64,000 bases of DNA from Flavobacteriales bacterium UBA6051 (GTDB lineage Bacteria > Bacteroidota > Bacteroidia > Flavobacteriales_D > Crocinitomicaceae): NCBI GenBank assembly GCA_002427735.1, contig DIYP01000006.1, positions 124,001 to 188,000 of the forward strand, given 5' to 3'. How positions within the stretch are numbered: position 1 is the stretch's first letter; each line of letters starts with the position of its first letter. Positions 26,281-35,244 of this stretch are shown here, one piece after another. A model generated the notes under the pieces. That model saw only the letters and a program-made list of their open reading frames with translations. It had not been told where the DNA came from and did no database searches. Both the position numbers and the translations under genes were made by a program.

Positions 26281-26862
26281 TTATCTGTTCCAAATGAATC
26301 GATAAGGTAACAATACATCTTCCTCAGCGTAGTCGATGCCAATGCGCGGACCAATTTCAATTTCAGCTTCAGGAACTTCAATTGAATGATCTTCCAACCA
26401 AATAAGTTGACTGTTTAAAGGTGTTCCTGAATGTTGTGTTAGAATCCCAAGTGCCTGGCTCAAAGTTCCCGGTCCAGAGGCAATTTTTTTCACATCTTTT
26501 TTATTCCTGCGATCAAGGATTGTCGGAATGCCTTCGATGGGCTCAATAGCACGAATCAGAATGGCTGTGGGGGTGCCTTCTTTTCCAGTAACAATGTTGA
26601 AAAGGTGATGAATTCCATAGCACAAATACACATATGCAACACCGCCTTGATGAAACATCGTCTCTGTGCGTTTTGTTCGTTTTCCTTGATAGGCATGGCA
26701 GGCCTTGTCAACAACACCATTGTATGCTTCTGTTTCACGAATAATTCCTTTAGTGATTACTCCGTCGATATTTGAACATACGACTTTTCCCAGTAGATCT
26801 TTTGCTAAAGCAACTACATCATCTTGTTGATAATAGGTTAAGGGAATAATTACGTTGGCCAT
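26281..26862 (-). CDS. mpg: 3-methyladenine DNA glycosylase (AAG/MPG family)
   Basis: A base-excision repair enzyme that removes alkylated purines. The pattern GIIRETEAYNG (about 39-49) contains the catalytic glutamate of the family, followed by KACHAYQGKRTKRTETMF and the YVYLCYGIHHLFNIV stretch. The 193 residues are normal for the bacterial form. ATG at 26862 overlaps the upstream cupin gene's stop as TGATG, implying translational coupling. It sits near the dnaE-dinB genes, forming a DNA-repair neighbourhood. Confidence 0.95.
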   Translation of the reverse strand: MANVIIPLTYYQQDDVVALAKDLLGKVVCSNIDGVITKGIIRETEAYNGVVDKACHAYQGKRTKRTETMFHQGGVAYVYLCYGIHHLFNIVTGKEGTPTAILIRAIEPIEGIPTILDRRNKKDVKKIASGPGTLSQALGILTQHSGTPLNSQLIWLEDHSIEVPEAEIEIGPRIGIDYAEEDVLLPYRFIWNR

Positions 26863-27266
26863 CAGTGCTTTTCCACGAAAATGCGATCACTGCCATCAAA
26901 ACGTGGCGATTGAATGGAAAGAACTTTGAGTGGGGTGTCGGACAAAATTTGCGTTACAGAATGTCTTGTTCCCTTAGGGATGTTCACATGATCTCCTTCT
27001 TTAATCATAAACAGATCATCTCCCAAACTCATCATGGCTTCTCCTTCTAACACAATAATATTTTCAGAATGATCAGCATGATAATGCTCTTTTACTCCCT
27101 GTTTTACCCAAATCATGAAACAACTTTGGAGCGAATCTTCTGTGATTTTCTCTACATGAATATTCTCAAATTCGTTAGGAGTCTTGTACTTGTCAAGCGC
27201 CTGAAAATGCTGTGCATTCAGGTTAATTGAAAGCAGTGCAAAAAAGAGAAGAATAATTAACCGCAT
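26862..27266 (-). CDS. Exported cupin-domain protein
   Basis: The ATG at 27266 gives a signal peptide (MRLIILLFFALLSI... to LNAQ). The longer open frame to 27365 would cover the promoter and put 33 unrelated residues ahead of it. The remaining 115 residues form one cupin barrel with metal-ligand candidates in EHYHADHSENIIVLEGE and a second motif near DHVNIPKGTRHSV. The substrate is unknown. A TATATTTG -7 box lies at 27096-27089. The stop overlaps the mpg start. Confidence 0.8.
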   Translation of the reverse strand: MRLIILLFFALLSINLNAQHFQALDKYKTPNEFENIHVEKITEDSLQSCFMIWVKQGVKEHYHADHSENIIVLEGEAMMSLGDDLFMIKEGDHVNIPKGTRHSVTQILSDTPLKVLSIQSPRFDGSDRIFVEKH

Positions 27267-27397
27267 AGTGATTGAGGATTTAGCATTCCAAATATACGGC
27301 ATTTTGATGATGAATAAATACGGAAATTGACTGTAAGAAGTCTGAAACTTGGTCGTCCAACACACCGCTACGAAATAGCTTTAACAGAACTGAAGAA

Positions 27398-29011
27398 ATG
27401 AAAATTCAATATTATTTACCACTGGCATTTATCCTGTTTGCCTTTCAACTTGGAGCTCAGGACAATTATGATTTTTTTAACTCAGCAGAATTGTTCTTCA
27501 AGCAATATGCGGATAATGGGCGTGTTGATTACAAGGCTTTAAAGGATAATTCAATGAAGTTGGATGAACTTATTCAGCACCTTGGAAATGATCCACTTCC
27601 AGCGGGGGAAGAAAAGGCCTACTTGATTAATGCGTACAATTTATTTGTGATTTCCAAAGTAGTGGGAGCCTATCCAATTTCATCTCCGATGGATGTAGAT
27701 GGCTTTTTCATGAAAGAAGACTTTTTGCTGAACGGAGAAAAGATTTCATTGAATCATTTGGAAAATGAAGTACTCAGAAAAGACTATGCCGATCCACGAT
27801 TGCATTTTGTGCTTGTGTGTGGTGCGATTGGATGTCCACCCATCGTAAATTATGCTTATACGCCTGATAAATTGGATGGTCAAATGGAGAAACAAACGCG
27901 TTTGGCACTCAATAATGATGCATTTGTATATGCGAATGAGGAAGGCGTTTTTCTTTCAGAAATTTTTAATTGGTATACGGAAGATTTTGGTAAAAACGTG
28001 AAGGAGGCTGTTGCTTACATCAATACCTATCGAACAGACAAGTTTGCAGATAAAGGAGTAAAGTTTTATCCTTACAACTGGCAGTTAAATGTTAAGACAG
28101 ATGATAAAGTAACTACATTAACGCAAATTGTATCTTCACCACAATCAACAACGAATGACGTTCCTAACCTTCAGCTATTTACAGCTGGGAGTTTGTTGGG
28201 GCAAGGTAAAATGGATTTTACCTTGTTCAATACCCTTTATACAGAAAGTGAGAATAACTGGCAGGGACAACGCTTTTCGGGTTACCGTGCAACTTTTGTG
28301 ACGCACTTGTTTCAATGGACGATAGGAGTTACAAAGAATAAGCGATTCAATGTCGGTTTAGACTTAAACTTTCGTTCTTCAGGATTCTCAACGGACTCAA
28401 CATTGTCAGGAATCAGTAATGCTTTCTCCTATAAAAACAATGATTCAAGTCGCGTTGGTTTGACATCTGCTGGATTACGCTTGAAGGTGCAGCCATTTAA
28501 GTCAGTTGCCGATTTCTCTATTCAAAGTACCTTTTTAATTCCTACAATTGAAGCACCCGAAGGACGCTCAGACCCTTCTTTGCAAAACTTGTATTGGGCA
28601 GATTGGGATCGCTTTACATGGTGGAATCAAATTTTTTACTCTAAGAATTTTGGACAGAAATTCCAGTTGTTTGCAGAGGTAGACTTATTGTTCCGATTCA
28701 AGCGAAATAATAGTCAAGTAGGCATGTTGGATATCCCATCAAGTGTATTCTTGAGTTATTTCCCAACGCGAAAAATCACGGTATATGCTATGACACAGCA
28801 CTTGCATAGGTTTACAAACAATATCAACCCGCAAGACCCGGTAGTAACTGATTGGGTTATTCCGGCAAATTATACGGCATCAGGAATAGGATTCAAGTAT
28901 CAAATTCTTTCTAATTTGAATATCGAATTATTATACACTAATTTTTGGCGTGGAACGAACTCAGGTTTGGGGAATACGCTAAACCTTGGATTAAAATTGT
29001 TAACTCGCTAG
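27398..29011 (+). CDS. DUF547 domain fused to an outer-membrane barrel-like domain
   Basis: A signal peptide (1-20) leads to a DUF547 domain (about 30-225), recognised by VDYKALK, EKAYLINAYNLFVI and VCGAIGCPPI. DUF547 has a papain-like fold but its function is unsettled. Residues 240-537 are a separate domain of alternating beta strands with many aromatic residues near strand ends and an ending LGLKLLTR, consistent with an outer-membrane barrel. The stop TAG shares its G with the GTG start of the following Omp85-like gene, so the two are coupled. Confidence 0.75.
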   Translation: MKIQYYLPLAFILFAFQLGAQDNYDFFNSAELFFKQYADNGRVDYKALKDNSMKLDELIQHLGNDPLPAGEEKAYLINAYNLFVISKVVGAYPISSPMDVDGFFMKEDFLLNGEKISLNHLENEVLRKDYADPRLHFVLVCGAIGCPPIVNYAYTPDKLDGQMEKQTRLALNNDAFVYANEEGVFLSEIFNWYTEDFGKNVKEAVAYINTYRTDKFADKGVKFYPYNWQLNVKTDDKVTTLTQIVSSPQSTTNDVPNLQLFTAGSLLGQGKMDFTLFNTLYTESENNWQGQRFSGYRATFVTHLFQWTIGVTKNKRFNVGLDLNFRSSGFSTDSTLSGISNAFSYKNNDSSRVGLTSAGLRLKVQPFKSVADFSIQSTFLIPTIEAPEGRSDPSLQNLYWADWDRFTWWNQIFYSKNFGQKFQLFAEVDLLFRFKRNNSQVGMLDIPSSVFLSYFPTRKITVYAMTQHLHRFTNNINPQDPVVTDWVIPANYTASGIGFKYQILSNLNIELLYTNFWRGTNSGLGNTLNLGLKLLTR

Positions 29012-30252
29012 TGAAAAACCTGCAGCTTACTTTTTTCCTGATCTTATTTACCAGCCTTTGCCAGGCACAGCAAATTGATTCGATTCGTTTTGAAGGACTG
29101 ACGCGTACAAAAGAAGTGTATTTGCGCAAAATTATTCTATGTGAAGAAGGCATGGAGTATGACGAAGCAATGATGCAAGGTGATGTTGAATTGTTGCGCA
29201 ACTTGAATCTCTTTTTTAATGTTGAGGCGCGAAAAGAAGAATCAACAACAGGAACTAATGTAGTTTTTACTATTCTGGAGGCGAAGTATGTTTATCCGGT
29301 AATTTGGATGTCGGGTTTCCAGGATCAGCTGAAGCTGGTGCTTGGTGTCAATCATCTCAATTTTCTCGGACGTGCACAGTCGATAGGTGGAACATATCAG
29401 TATTATGATCGTCATTCTATTTATGTTTTCTGGAAGGCCAATCGCCATGGGAATTCATTGACAGGTCATGAGGTTGCGTTTCAAAAATACTCAACGGTAG
29501 AACCGCTTTACTTTGATGATACCGTCAGCTTTTTCAATTTTGATAATTATTCGGCACTCTTAGGCGGACATATTTGGTTAACACGTTATCTCAAGGCAGG
29601 TGTAGGAGGGAAGTACATGTATGAAGAGTACGAACAACGCGATGATGCTTTTCCATTAGGGAATAAGGGATTTGCATTTCACAAGTATCAGGTGCATGGT
29701 GGGGTTGACTACGACCGGATAGAGCATATCTACGAAAAGCAAGATGGTCTACGAGCAGGTTTATACGGAGAATATATTCATACGCAAGATTTCCCAGAGG
29801 CTACTTTCCTGAAGGTTTTGGCAAAAGTAGTGTGGTACAAGAAAATCAATGAGCGAGGAAATTTGGCTTTAAGAGGAAAGTTCGGACTTGCCACAAATAA
29901 TTTTAGTCCCTTTTCTCCGTTTGTTCTCGATGGAATTTTAAATGTTCGTGGAATAGGAAACCGTGTAGAGAGGGGTACAGGAGAGTTGATTTTGAATGCG
30001 GAGTATCGCTGCACTTTTGTGAATCATAAATATTTCTCCATTCAAGGGGCACTCTTTACGGATTATGGAGCATTACGTTCTCCCGGGGAGCGTTTGGATT
30101 CTTTTTTTAACCGTGATCCAAATGTATTTACTGGAGGAGGAGTCCGGTTTAACTTAAACGTTTGGTATAAAACTTCTCTGCGTGTAGATTACTCTGTCAA
30201 TCCATTTGACGGGCGACATGGATTGACTTTTGGATTTGGACAGTTCTTCTAA
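29011..30252 (+). CDS. Small Omp85/BamA-superfamily outer-membrane protein
   Basis: Starts at the GTG that overlaps the previous stop (TAGTG); the open frame further upstream runs inside the previous gene. A signal peptide (to LCQAQ) is followed by one POTRA-like domain (about 21-95, opening IDSIRFEGLTRTKEVYLRK) and a barrel of about 310 residues. The motif NVRGIGNRVERGTGELILNA matches the VRG-x-G segment of the Omp85 barrel. At 413 residues with a single POTRA domain it is far smaller than BamA and may be an accessory translocator or lipid-handling protein. Confidence 0.75.
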   Translation: MKNLQLTFFLILFTSLCQAQQIDSIRFEGLTRTKEVYLRKIILCEEGMEYDEAMMQGDVELLRNLNLFFNVEARKEESTTGTNVVFTILEAKYVYPVIWMSGFQDQLKLVLGVNHLNFLGRAQSIGGTYQYYDRHSIYVFWKANRHGNSLTGHEVAFQKYSTVEPLYFDDTVSFFNFDNYSALLGGHIWLTRYLKAGVGGKYMYEEYEQRDDAFPLGNKGFAFHKYQVHGGVDYDRIEHIYEKQDGLRAGLYGEYIHTQDFPEATFLKVLAKVVWYKKINERGNLALRGKFGLATNNFSPFSPFVLDGILNVRGIGNRVERGTGELILNAEYRCTFVNHKYFSIQGALFTDYGALRSPGERLDSFFNRDPNVFTGGGVRFNLNVWYKTSLRVDYSVNPFDGRHGLTFGFGQFF

Positions 30253-30256
30253 AACA

Positions 30257-30290
30257 AAAAGCCGTGGCACGAAACATACACACGGCTTTA
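30257..30290. terminator. Bidirectional terminator between convergent genes
   Basis: AAAGCCGTG (30258-30266) pairs with CACGGCTTT (30281-30289) over 9 bp. A and T runs flank both sides, so it can serve the Omp85-like gene on the plus strand and the CnrX/Spy-like gene on the minus strand. Confidence 0.75.
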
Positions 30291-30314
30291 TTCACCAAAA
30301 ATAAATGGGTAAAA

Positions 30315-30761
30315 TTAGTTTCTTGGATGCGGCGGTGGTCTATGCATCTTCACCAGGCGCTCCTGAATCATTTGCTTAAGAGCTTCCAACTGTTCATCAT
30401 TGCAGTAGTTGGCTACTTCATCAAAAAAGTCAAAGGTCATTTTTTCAATTGCAGCTTTATTTTCGTTTAACAAAGTTTGAATGCTGTCTGCATTGTCTTC
30501 ACTACCGACAAGGTTGAACATTTCTGTGTGCAATTCAGTGTCGCGCTTCATCATCTTTCTTTTTTCGGTATGATGCTCAATTTCTAACTGATCAACGACC
30601 TTTTTATCATCTCCGGTAAGGCCAATTTCATTGGCGAGTTGTGGTTCATCTCCTGGCCGCGGCGGATGAGGTGGTTTGCGCAACCATATGAATAACAGTG
30701 TCGCAACATTGATCAAAATTAGTAGCGCAATTACAATTTTATAAAAGCGTGTGCCCTTCAT
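30315..30761 (-). CDS. Membrane-anchored Spy/CnrX-like periplasmic protein
   Basis: One N-terminal membrane helix (about 7-27) is followed by a Pro/His-rich stretch, a helical hairpin domain (about 45-135) and a second Pro/His-rich end (MHRPPPHPRN). The pattern GLTGDDKKVVDQLEIEHH and the all-helical make-up resemble the CpxP/Spy/CnrX group of heavy-metal or envelope-stress sensors. It starts 2 nt from the anti-sigma-like gene's stop. Together with the ECF sigma gene this resembles a CnrHYX-type module. Metal binding is only inferred from the histidines. Confidence 0.65.
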   Translation of the reverse strand: MKGTRFYKIVIALLILINVATLLFIWLRKPPHPPRPGDEPQLANEIGLTGDDKKVVDQLEIEHHTEKRKMMKRDTELHTEMFNLVGSEDNADSIQTLLNENKAAIEKMTFDFFDEVANYCNDEQLEALKQMIQERLVKMHRPPPHPRN

Positions 30762-30763
30762 CG

Positions 30764-31051
30764 TTAGAGTTGTTTAAGGTAGGAAAAATAGCTATCACTG
30801 TATTCCGTTTGAGCAGTCCCTTCATTACTTGAGGATTCATACCCATTCAGTGAAAAAATATTCACGCAAATTAAAATAGCAATACTTGCTGCGACTGCCC
30901 AAACTACTTTTTTAGGAACGCTATCGTAGGTTGTTTTAGCAATAGATGGAATGGCCTTTAGCCGCATCATCATGTCCTCACTAACCGGAGCTTTCCCGAT
31001 AAAGGTCTCAGTATTCAGATGTTCTTCAATCCATTTTTCTTTTTGATCCAT
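30764..31051 (-). CDS. Probable anti-sigma factor
   Basis: A 95-residue bitopic protein. The N-terminal 45 residues are predicted cytoplasmic, with a membrane helix at about 47-66 and a short periplasmic tail. No zinc-binding HxxxCxxC motif is present. It lies directly downstream of an ECF sigma factor gene, the usual position for an anti-sigma factor, and upstream of the Spy/CnrX-like gene. Confidence 0.65.
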   Translation of the reverse strand: MDQKEKWIEEHLNTETFIGKAPVSEDMMMRLKAIPSIAKTTYDSVPKKVVWAVAASIAILICVNIFSLNGYESSSNEGTAQTEYSDSYFSYLKQL

Positions 31052-31087
31052 GTTCTATTTGTTGTCAATTCAATTATTTACTTGCGC

Positions 31088-31672
31088 TCAGCGCTCGTTT
31101 TTTTCATAGTAATCAGAGAGTAATTCTCTCAGACGTTTTTTGGCTCGAAACATCAGCGATTCAACTGATGAAACGGAGGTTTCCATTATTTCAGCCACTT
31201 CAGCATAACTGATGCCATCTATCTTATGAAGTGTGTATGCCACTCTTTGATTTTCCGCTAGCTTGTCAATGGCTGCAAAAAAAACGGCAGCACGTTCTTT
31301 ATTTTCTAGTTGCACTCCCGGGTGATCAAAATTAATGGTACCAGTCGGCACCATATGAGAATCTTCCTTTTCAAGAACTGTGAGTACACCCGACCGTTTT
31401 TTCCGAGTCTTATTGCGTAAAAATTCCTTGCTTTTGTTCAGAGCAATCGAATAAAGCCAGGTAGAAAGCTTTGATTTTCCCTCAAACTTTTCAAGTGATA
31501 GATAGGCTGCTGTGAACACTTCCTGTACAACATCTTCCGCATCCTCGCGATTTCGAACAGTATTCAGGCATGCATTAAAGACCAACCCCGCATATGCTTC
31601 CACTAATTGGTTGAAAGCACGGTCCTTGTTCTTATGCGCTAATTGGATAAAAGATTGATCGTCTAATTGCAT
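31088..31672 (-). CDS. ECF RNA polymerase sigma factor
   Basis: A 194-residue sigma-70-family extracytoplasmic-function factor. Region 2 includes NREDAEDVVQEVFTAAY and FEGKSKLSTWLYSIALNKS. Region 4 includes YAEVAEIMETSVSSVESLMFRAKKRLRE, a helix-turn-helix for -35 recognition. The sequence between regions is unusually long with a charged KTRKKRSG stretch. A TATATTCG -7 box lies at 31690-31683, 10 nt before the ATG. The adjacent membrane and periplasmic proteins are its likely regulators. Confidence 0.93.
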   Translation of the reverse strand: MQLDDQSFIQLAHKNKDRAFNQLVEAYAGLVFNACLNTVRNREDAEDVVQEVFTAAYLSLEKFEGKSKLSTWLYSIALNKSKEFLRNKTRKKRSGVLTVLEKEDSHMVPTGTINFDHPGVQLENKERAAVFFAAIDKLAENQRVAYTLHKIDGISYAEVAEIMETSVSSVESLMFRAKKRLRELLSDYYEKNER

Positions 31673-31747
31673 GTGTGTGCGCCGAATATACCATTATTGT
31701 TTTCATTTTGTAAAACGCTACCCTGACGGAATTGTTATTTTTAGTGC

Positions 31748-33070
31748 GTGAAAGCGCTATATTTTTTGTTGTTCTTGACTTGCTTGGCATCGTGTAAAAG
31801 TGAGAGAGAATCTTTGGTAGATGGTGAACTGCAGATATATTCTGCAACACTGACAGAACTGTCAGATGATGAATATCCTGATAACCCTGATATTTCCATT
31901 CGTCATGTAAAGTATACAGAAACAATGATGGATGAAATCCACATTATGCGGAGTGCAGTTGGATTTGATATTATCGTCAATCCAATAAGTGACTCAGATG
32001 ACACTGTTTGTATGTTGGGAGTTGATTTAATGGAGTTTATCCCGACCATCCCTGATTATGCAAAAGAGGATGAATACATGTCTTTGATTGCATTGGTCAA
32101 TCAGGAGTGGAATCGCAATCAGGTGAAATGGACGGGAGAGGAGTTGAAGACAATTATTCCAAAACCATTTGTGGTGAATGGTGAACGAATTACCAGAATT
32201 GATCTTGCGCGCAACTGTCTGAATTCTTATTTATGGGAGTTGTTTTTTTACACTGAAGTAGATGGGTCGAATAAGGTTTTTTACCACGGATGGTTTGATT
32301 TTCCTAAGGAACTTTACCATGAATTATTTGAAGAACGAAACGCAAGAGCATTTTCTAACTATGCTGATTTTCTGGAGAATTGGAAAAACCCTCCAACCAA
32401 ATCATTGAATCTTTCACTGATACGAGAAGTTCAACAAGAACGAGGATTGCAATTCACAGATCAAAGCAGCGAAATGTACCCACTGCTGGGGGAGAGAAAG
32501 AAAAAACAAATTGAAATCATCTACCCTCGATCTTATACACAAATGGCCGATTTTCATACGGATTCAGCTTTGTTTGCAACGTTTTCACCTCCTGGATATT
32601 ACAATCGTGAAGATCCAAGAACGACAGAATTAGGTAGATTTTATCAGTTAGATTCTATCATTCATCGAAGAACGACCAGTGGTACTTCTACTGACGAAAA
32701 TGATGAGTTAGAGCTAGTGTTTTCAAGAAAAAATGGTGAGATAACGCGATTTTTGATCGGTGGATTGGATTTAGAAACGCTCCCACCGCTAGCTCCGATG
32801 GATGCCAATTCTGGAAGTCAATTTTCTATGGGTATCGGGAACCACCCTTTTTACGAAGATTGCAAGGCGCATGATGCTATTTCAAGTGCAACGAACCCAT
32901 ACTTTGGTATGCTATTGAATGAAATGGGAGAATGGCTTGACAGTCACAAAATTGGAATTGATGGGCCACTTCTGCATTTGGATGATGAAGACCCGAATAT
33001 TTTGCACTTGTGGTTACTTTCATTTGAAAGGCATGCGCTTGTCGGACATTATAAAATCTACTTGAGGTGA
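31748..33070 (+). CDS. Lipoprotein of unknown function
   Basis: A 440-residue protein starting at GTG. Its signal peptide ends in the lipobox LASC (cysteine 16), so it is predicted to be a lipoprotein. The rest is globular and charged with no recognised family. It is divergent from the ECF sigma gene with only 75 bp between starts and overlaps the next gene by 4 bp (GTGA). A TATTTTTA box at 31736-31743 ends 4 nt before the GTG. Confidence 0.7.
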   Translation: MKALYFLLFLTCLASCKSERESLVDGELQIYSATLTELSDDEYPDNPDISIRHVKYTETMMDEIHIMRSAVGFDIIVNPISDSDDTVCMLGVDLMEFIPTIPDYAKEDEYMSLIALVNQEWNRNQVKWTGEELKTIIPKPFVVNGERITRIDLARNCLNSYLWELFFYTEVDGSNKVFYHGWFDFPKELYHELFEERNARAFSNYADFLENWKNPPTKSLNLSLIREVQQERGLQFTDQSSEMYPLLGERKKKQIEIIYPRSYTQMADFHTDSALFATFSPPGYYNREDPRTTELGRFYQLDSIIHRRTTSGTSTDENDELELVFSRKNGEITRFLIGGLDLETLPPLAPMDANSGSQFSMGIGNHPFYEDCKAHDAISSATNPYFGMLLNEMGEWLDSHKIGIDGPLLHLDDEDPNILHLWLLSFERHALVGHYKIYLR

Positions 33071-34641
33071 TAAGACTATTTGTTTTATTGGTCTGCAGTA
33101 TGTCATCGTTTTGGGTGAATGCTCAGACGGAACTATCTAAAACTGATCAAAAGGAGTTGAGAGAGGCGTGCGAGATCTATGTTCGTCAGCGGGAGCAGGT
33201 ATTGACAGATTATAATAGTCCTGTTGATTCGTTAGCTAATGTAACATCAGAAATAGTAATGACGGTAATTCTTTTACAACGTGATTACTTTAAGGAAGCA
33301 GATATAGAAGGTTTAGTTTTTCCAGAGACCACTGTAAGTGAATTGATCACAACGGATTCGATAGGTTGCATTCTGACCAATGAATTTATTGACGGACTCA
33401 AGGTTAATCTTGAAAAAATAGAGGATAAATGGTGCGTGGTTGGTTATGACAATAAAGTTAGTGACGAAGAAGATATTGAAGGTGTTAAGAAGTGGATCAG
33501 AACACAATGGGAGAAAGAGGAATGGAAAGATACCATTAAATTGTTAGTTGCGGACTTCGTTCAAAAGTGGTCATTAGTTCGAAAGGGAGAGAACCCCAAA
33601 ATTTTGGATTCCGTTACGACTAAATCATTCAATACTTTTCTAGCTAGAAAGGTGGTGTATGATAGTTTGCAACATGGGTATGCCCGAAACGAGCTGTCGA
33701 TAAAGGAGATCGAAAGAGTTCGAATTAATGATGATACATCAGTTGTAAGGGTTCATATCAAAGGAATGGGAAAAACCAGTGTAATGCTTTTAAGGCAAGA
33801 CAGTATCTGGAGGGTAGCAGGGGTAGATAGGCGCGTTTTCTCAGATGAGGATGTCGAAAAGATCAATGGGAGGATTGAGCAATTTAAGGTGTTAGATTCG
33901 TTCAATCTTAGACTTCACGCATTTGATCAGGTTATAGAACCCTTCTTTGAGTCTGGAGATAGGTCATTATTAAAAGATATCGCTACTGATCGTTTTATTG
34001 ATCAATTGGAACTTTTCCGGGGGCTGGCGGGGAAAATCAGTCCGGAGTATTTAAGAATCTATGGCCTCGGTAAGTCAAGTTTTCCAGAAAATGATTTTTC
34101 GATTCGCGGCGATATGGCTTATTATGATTTATGGAAGGATTCCATTCGTTTCGCAAGGCGAGAAGGTGTTTGGCTATTTGATGAACTTTTTGCCGGGACC
34201 GATGTTGGTGCAGATATTGTGAAGGCACATGAGCATTTTGATGCTTTTTGTGATCGTATTAATCTATCTTATTCTTTCTATAATGCGCATGATAATATGG
34301 ATATGCCCGTTGTTTCTGTCCCAACAAGAGAAGAGGAAATTGATACCGTTTATTACGATCGATATGAAAAAAATGCAGCGCTCAAATATCAAGGAGGCAC
34401 AGAAGCTTTGTACAAAGCTTTAAGGTCAATAGAAGTAAATGACTCCAATTTTTCTGGTAGAATTTATATACAGTTTGTAGTGGATCATCTGGGAATCATT
34501 CATCGTGTTGAGGCCTTAAATCATGCGGGTACATCTGCTGCAAAATTAGCAGAGAGAGCCGTTGAGAGCTTGGATGGATGGTTGCCTTATAACGGTGGCA
34601 AACCTTGTTTTAAACAGATGGTGGTTGCCATCGATCTTTAG
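33067..34641 (+). CDS. Exported protein with repeated domains and a TonB-like C-terminus
   Basis: A signal peptide (to VNAQ) is followed by what look like three diverged modules (about 25-155, 160-275 and 280-385). The first two end in related patterns, WCVVGYDNKVSDEED and WRVAGVDRRVFSDED, as in NTF2-like or DUF4878-type domains. The last 80 residues (RIYIQFVVDHLGIIHRVEAL onward) match the TonB C-terminal fold, which contacts outer-membrane or envelope proteins. It overlaps the preceding lipoprotein by 4 bp and the convergent neighbour by 4 bp. Function unknown. Confidence 0.65.
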   Translation: MIRLFVLLVCSMSSFWVNAQTELSKTDQKELREACEIYVRQREQVLTDYNSPVDSLANVTSEIVMTVILLQRDYFKEADIEGLVFPETTVSELITTDSIGCILTNEFIDGLKVNLEKIEDKWCVVGYDNKVSDEEDIEGVKKWIRTQWEKEEWKDTIKLLVADFVQKWSLVRKGENPKILDSVTTKSFNTFLARKVVYDSLQHGYARNELSIKEIERVRINDDTSVVRVHIKGMGKTSVMLLRQDSIWRVAGVDRRVFSDEDVEKINGRIEQFKVLDSFNLRLHAFDQVIEPFFESGDRSLLKDIATDRFIDQLELFRGLAGKISPEYLRIYGLGKSSFPENDFSIRGDMAYYDLWKDSIRFARREGVWLFDELFAGTDVGADIVKAHEHFDAFCDRINLSYSFYNAHDNMDMPVVSVPTREEEIDTVYYDRYEKNAALKYQGGTEALYKALRSIEVNDSNFSGRIYIQFVVDHLGIIHRVEALNHAGTSAAKLAERAVESLDGWLPYNGGKPCFKQMVVAIDL

Positions 34642-35177
34642 CGCCGTTCTAATCGTTCTACCTCAGTTATTTCATCCAGACTATGATATAAAAAACTGAC
34701 AAGGTGCAACATTTGGTCGCGTCCCTTCCGTTGCCCAAATTTAGAAGCGATAAACGCACTCGAAAGCAGGACGACACCAATGGGAATGATCCAGATCCAT
34801 GGACTTGACCCTTGTTGGTTGTATTGTACGAGCCCAAAGATTCCTCCAAAAACCGTAATGAGTAAAATGGCTGAATAGATAAATGCCCAAAGTGCCCAGA
34901 CAGCTTGTCGCGGACCTACGAGACACGATACAGTAGTGTAATCTGTATACTCTTCAACTTCCATGCGAACAGTCATTTCAGGCGACCAATAATGGCGCTC
35001 CCAACTTGGTGTCCGAAGAAATAATAATTGATCAGAGCGTTCTCCAGAAACTAACTTTTCATTGTACAGTGTTTGCTCAACATGTGTTATGGCTACTTCC
35101 GGATCAACAGGTATTTTTAAGTGAAAACGAGGACGTATTTCACCAAGTACAGAGTGGTTTAACCGGTTAAATGGCAT
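34638..35177 (-). CDS. Membrane protein, function unknown
   Basis: A 179-residue protein with a soluble N-terminal domain (about 1-90, reminiscent of a SRPBCC or PH-like fold but not assignable) and two membrane helices (about 97-120 and 128-146), then a short cytoplasmic tail. A TAAATTCG -7 box lies at 35196-35189, so it has its own promoter. Its stop codon interleaves with that of the convergent upstream gene (TTAG). Confidence 0.65.
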   Translation of the reverse strand: MPFNRLNHSVLGEIRPRFHLKIPVDPEVAITHVEQTLYNEKLVSGERSDQLLFLRTPSWERHYWSPEMTVRMEVEEYTDYTTVSCLVGPRQAVWALWAFIYSAILLITVFGGIFGLVQYNQQGSSPWIWIIPIGVVLLSSAFIASKFGQRKGRDQMLHLVSFLYHSLDEITEVERLERR

Positions 35178-35244
35178 AGTTGAATATACGAATTTATCCG
35201 TAAATCACTTGGAGTAAGGTGTAGAGCTTGTGTGTGAAATGGTG

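Noticed and set aside
27267..27365. N-terminal extension of the cupin gene to 27365
   Set aside because: It would bury the promoter box and precede a proper signal peptide with 33 unrelated residues.
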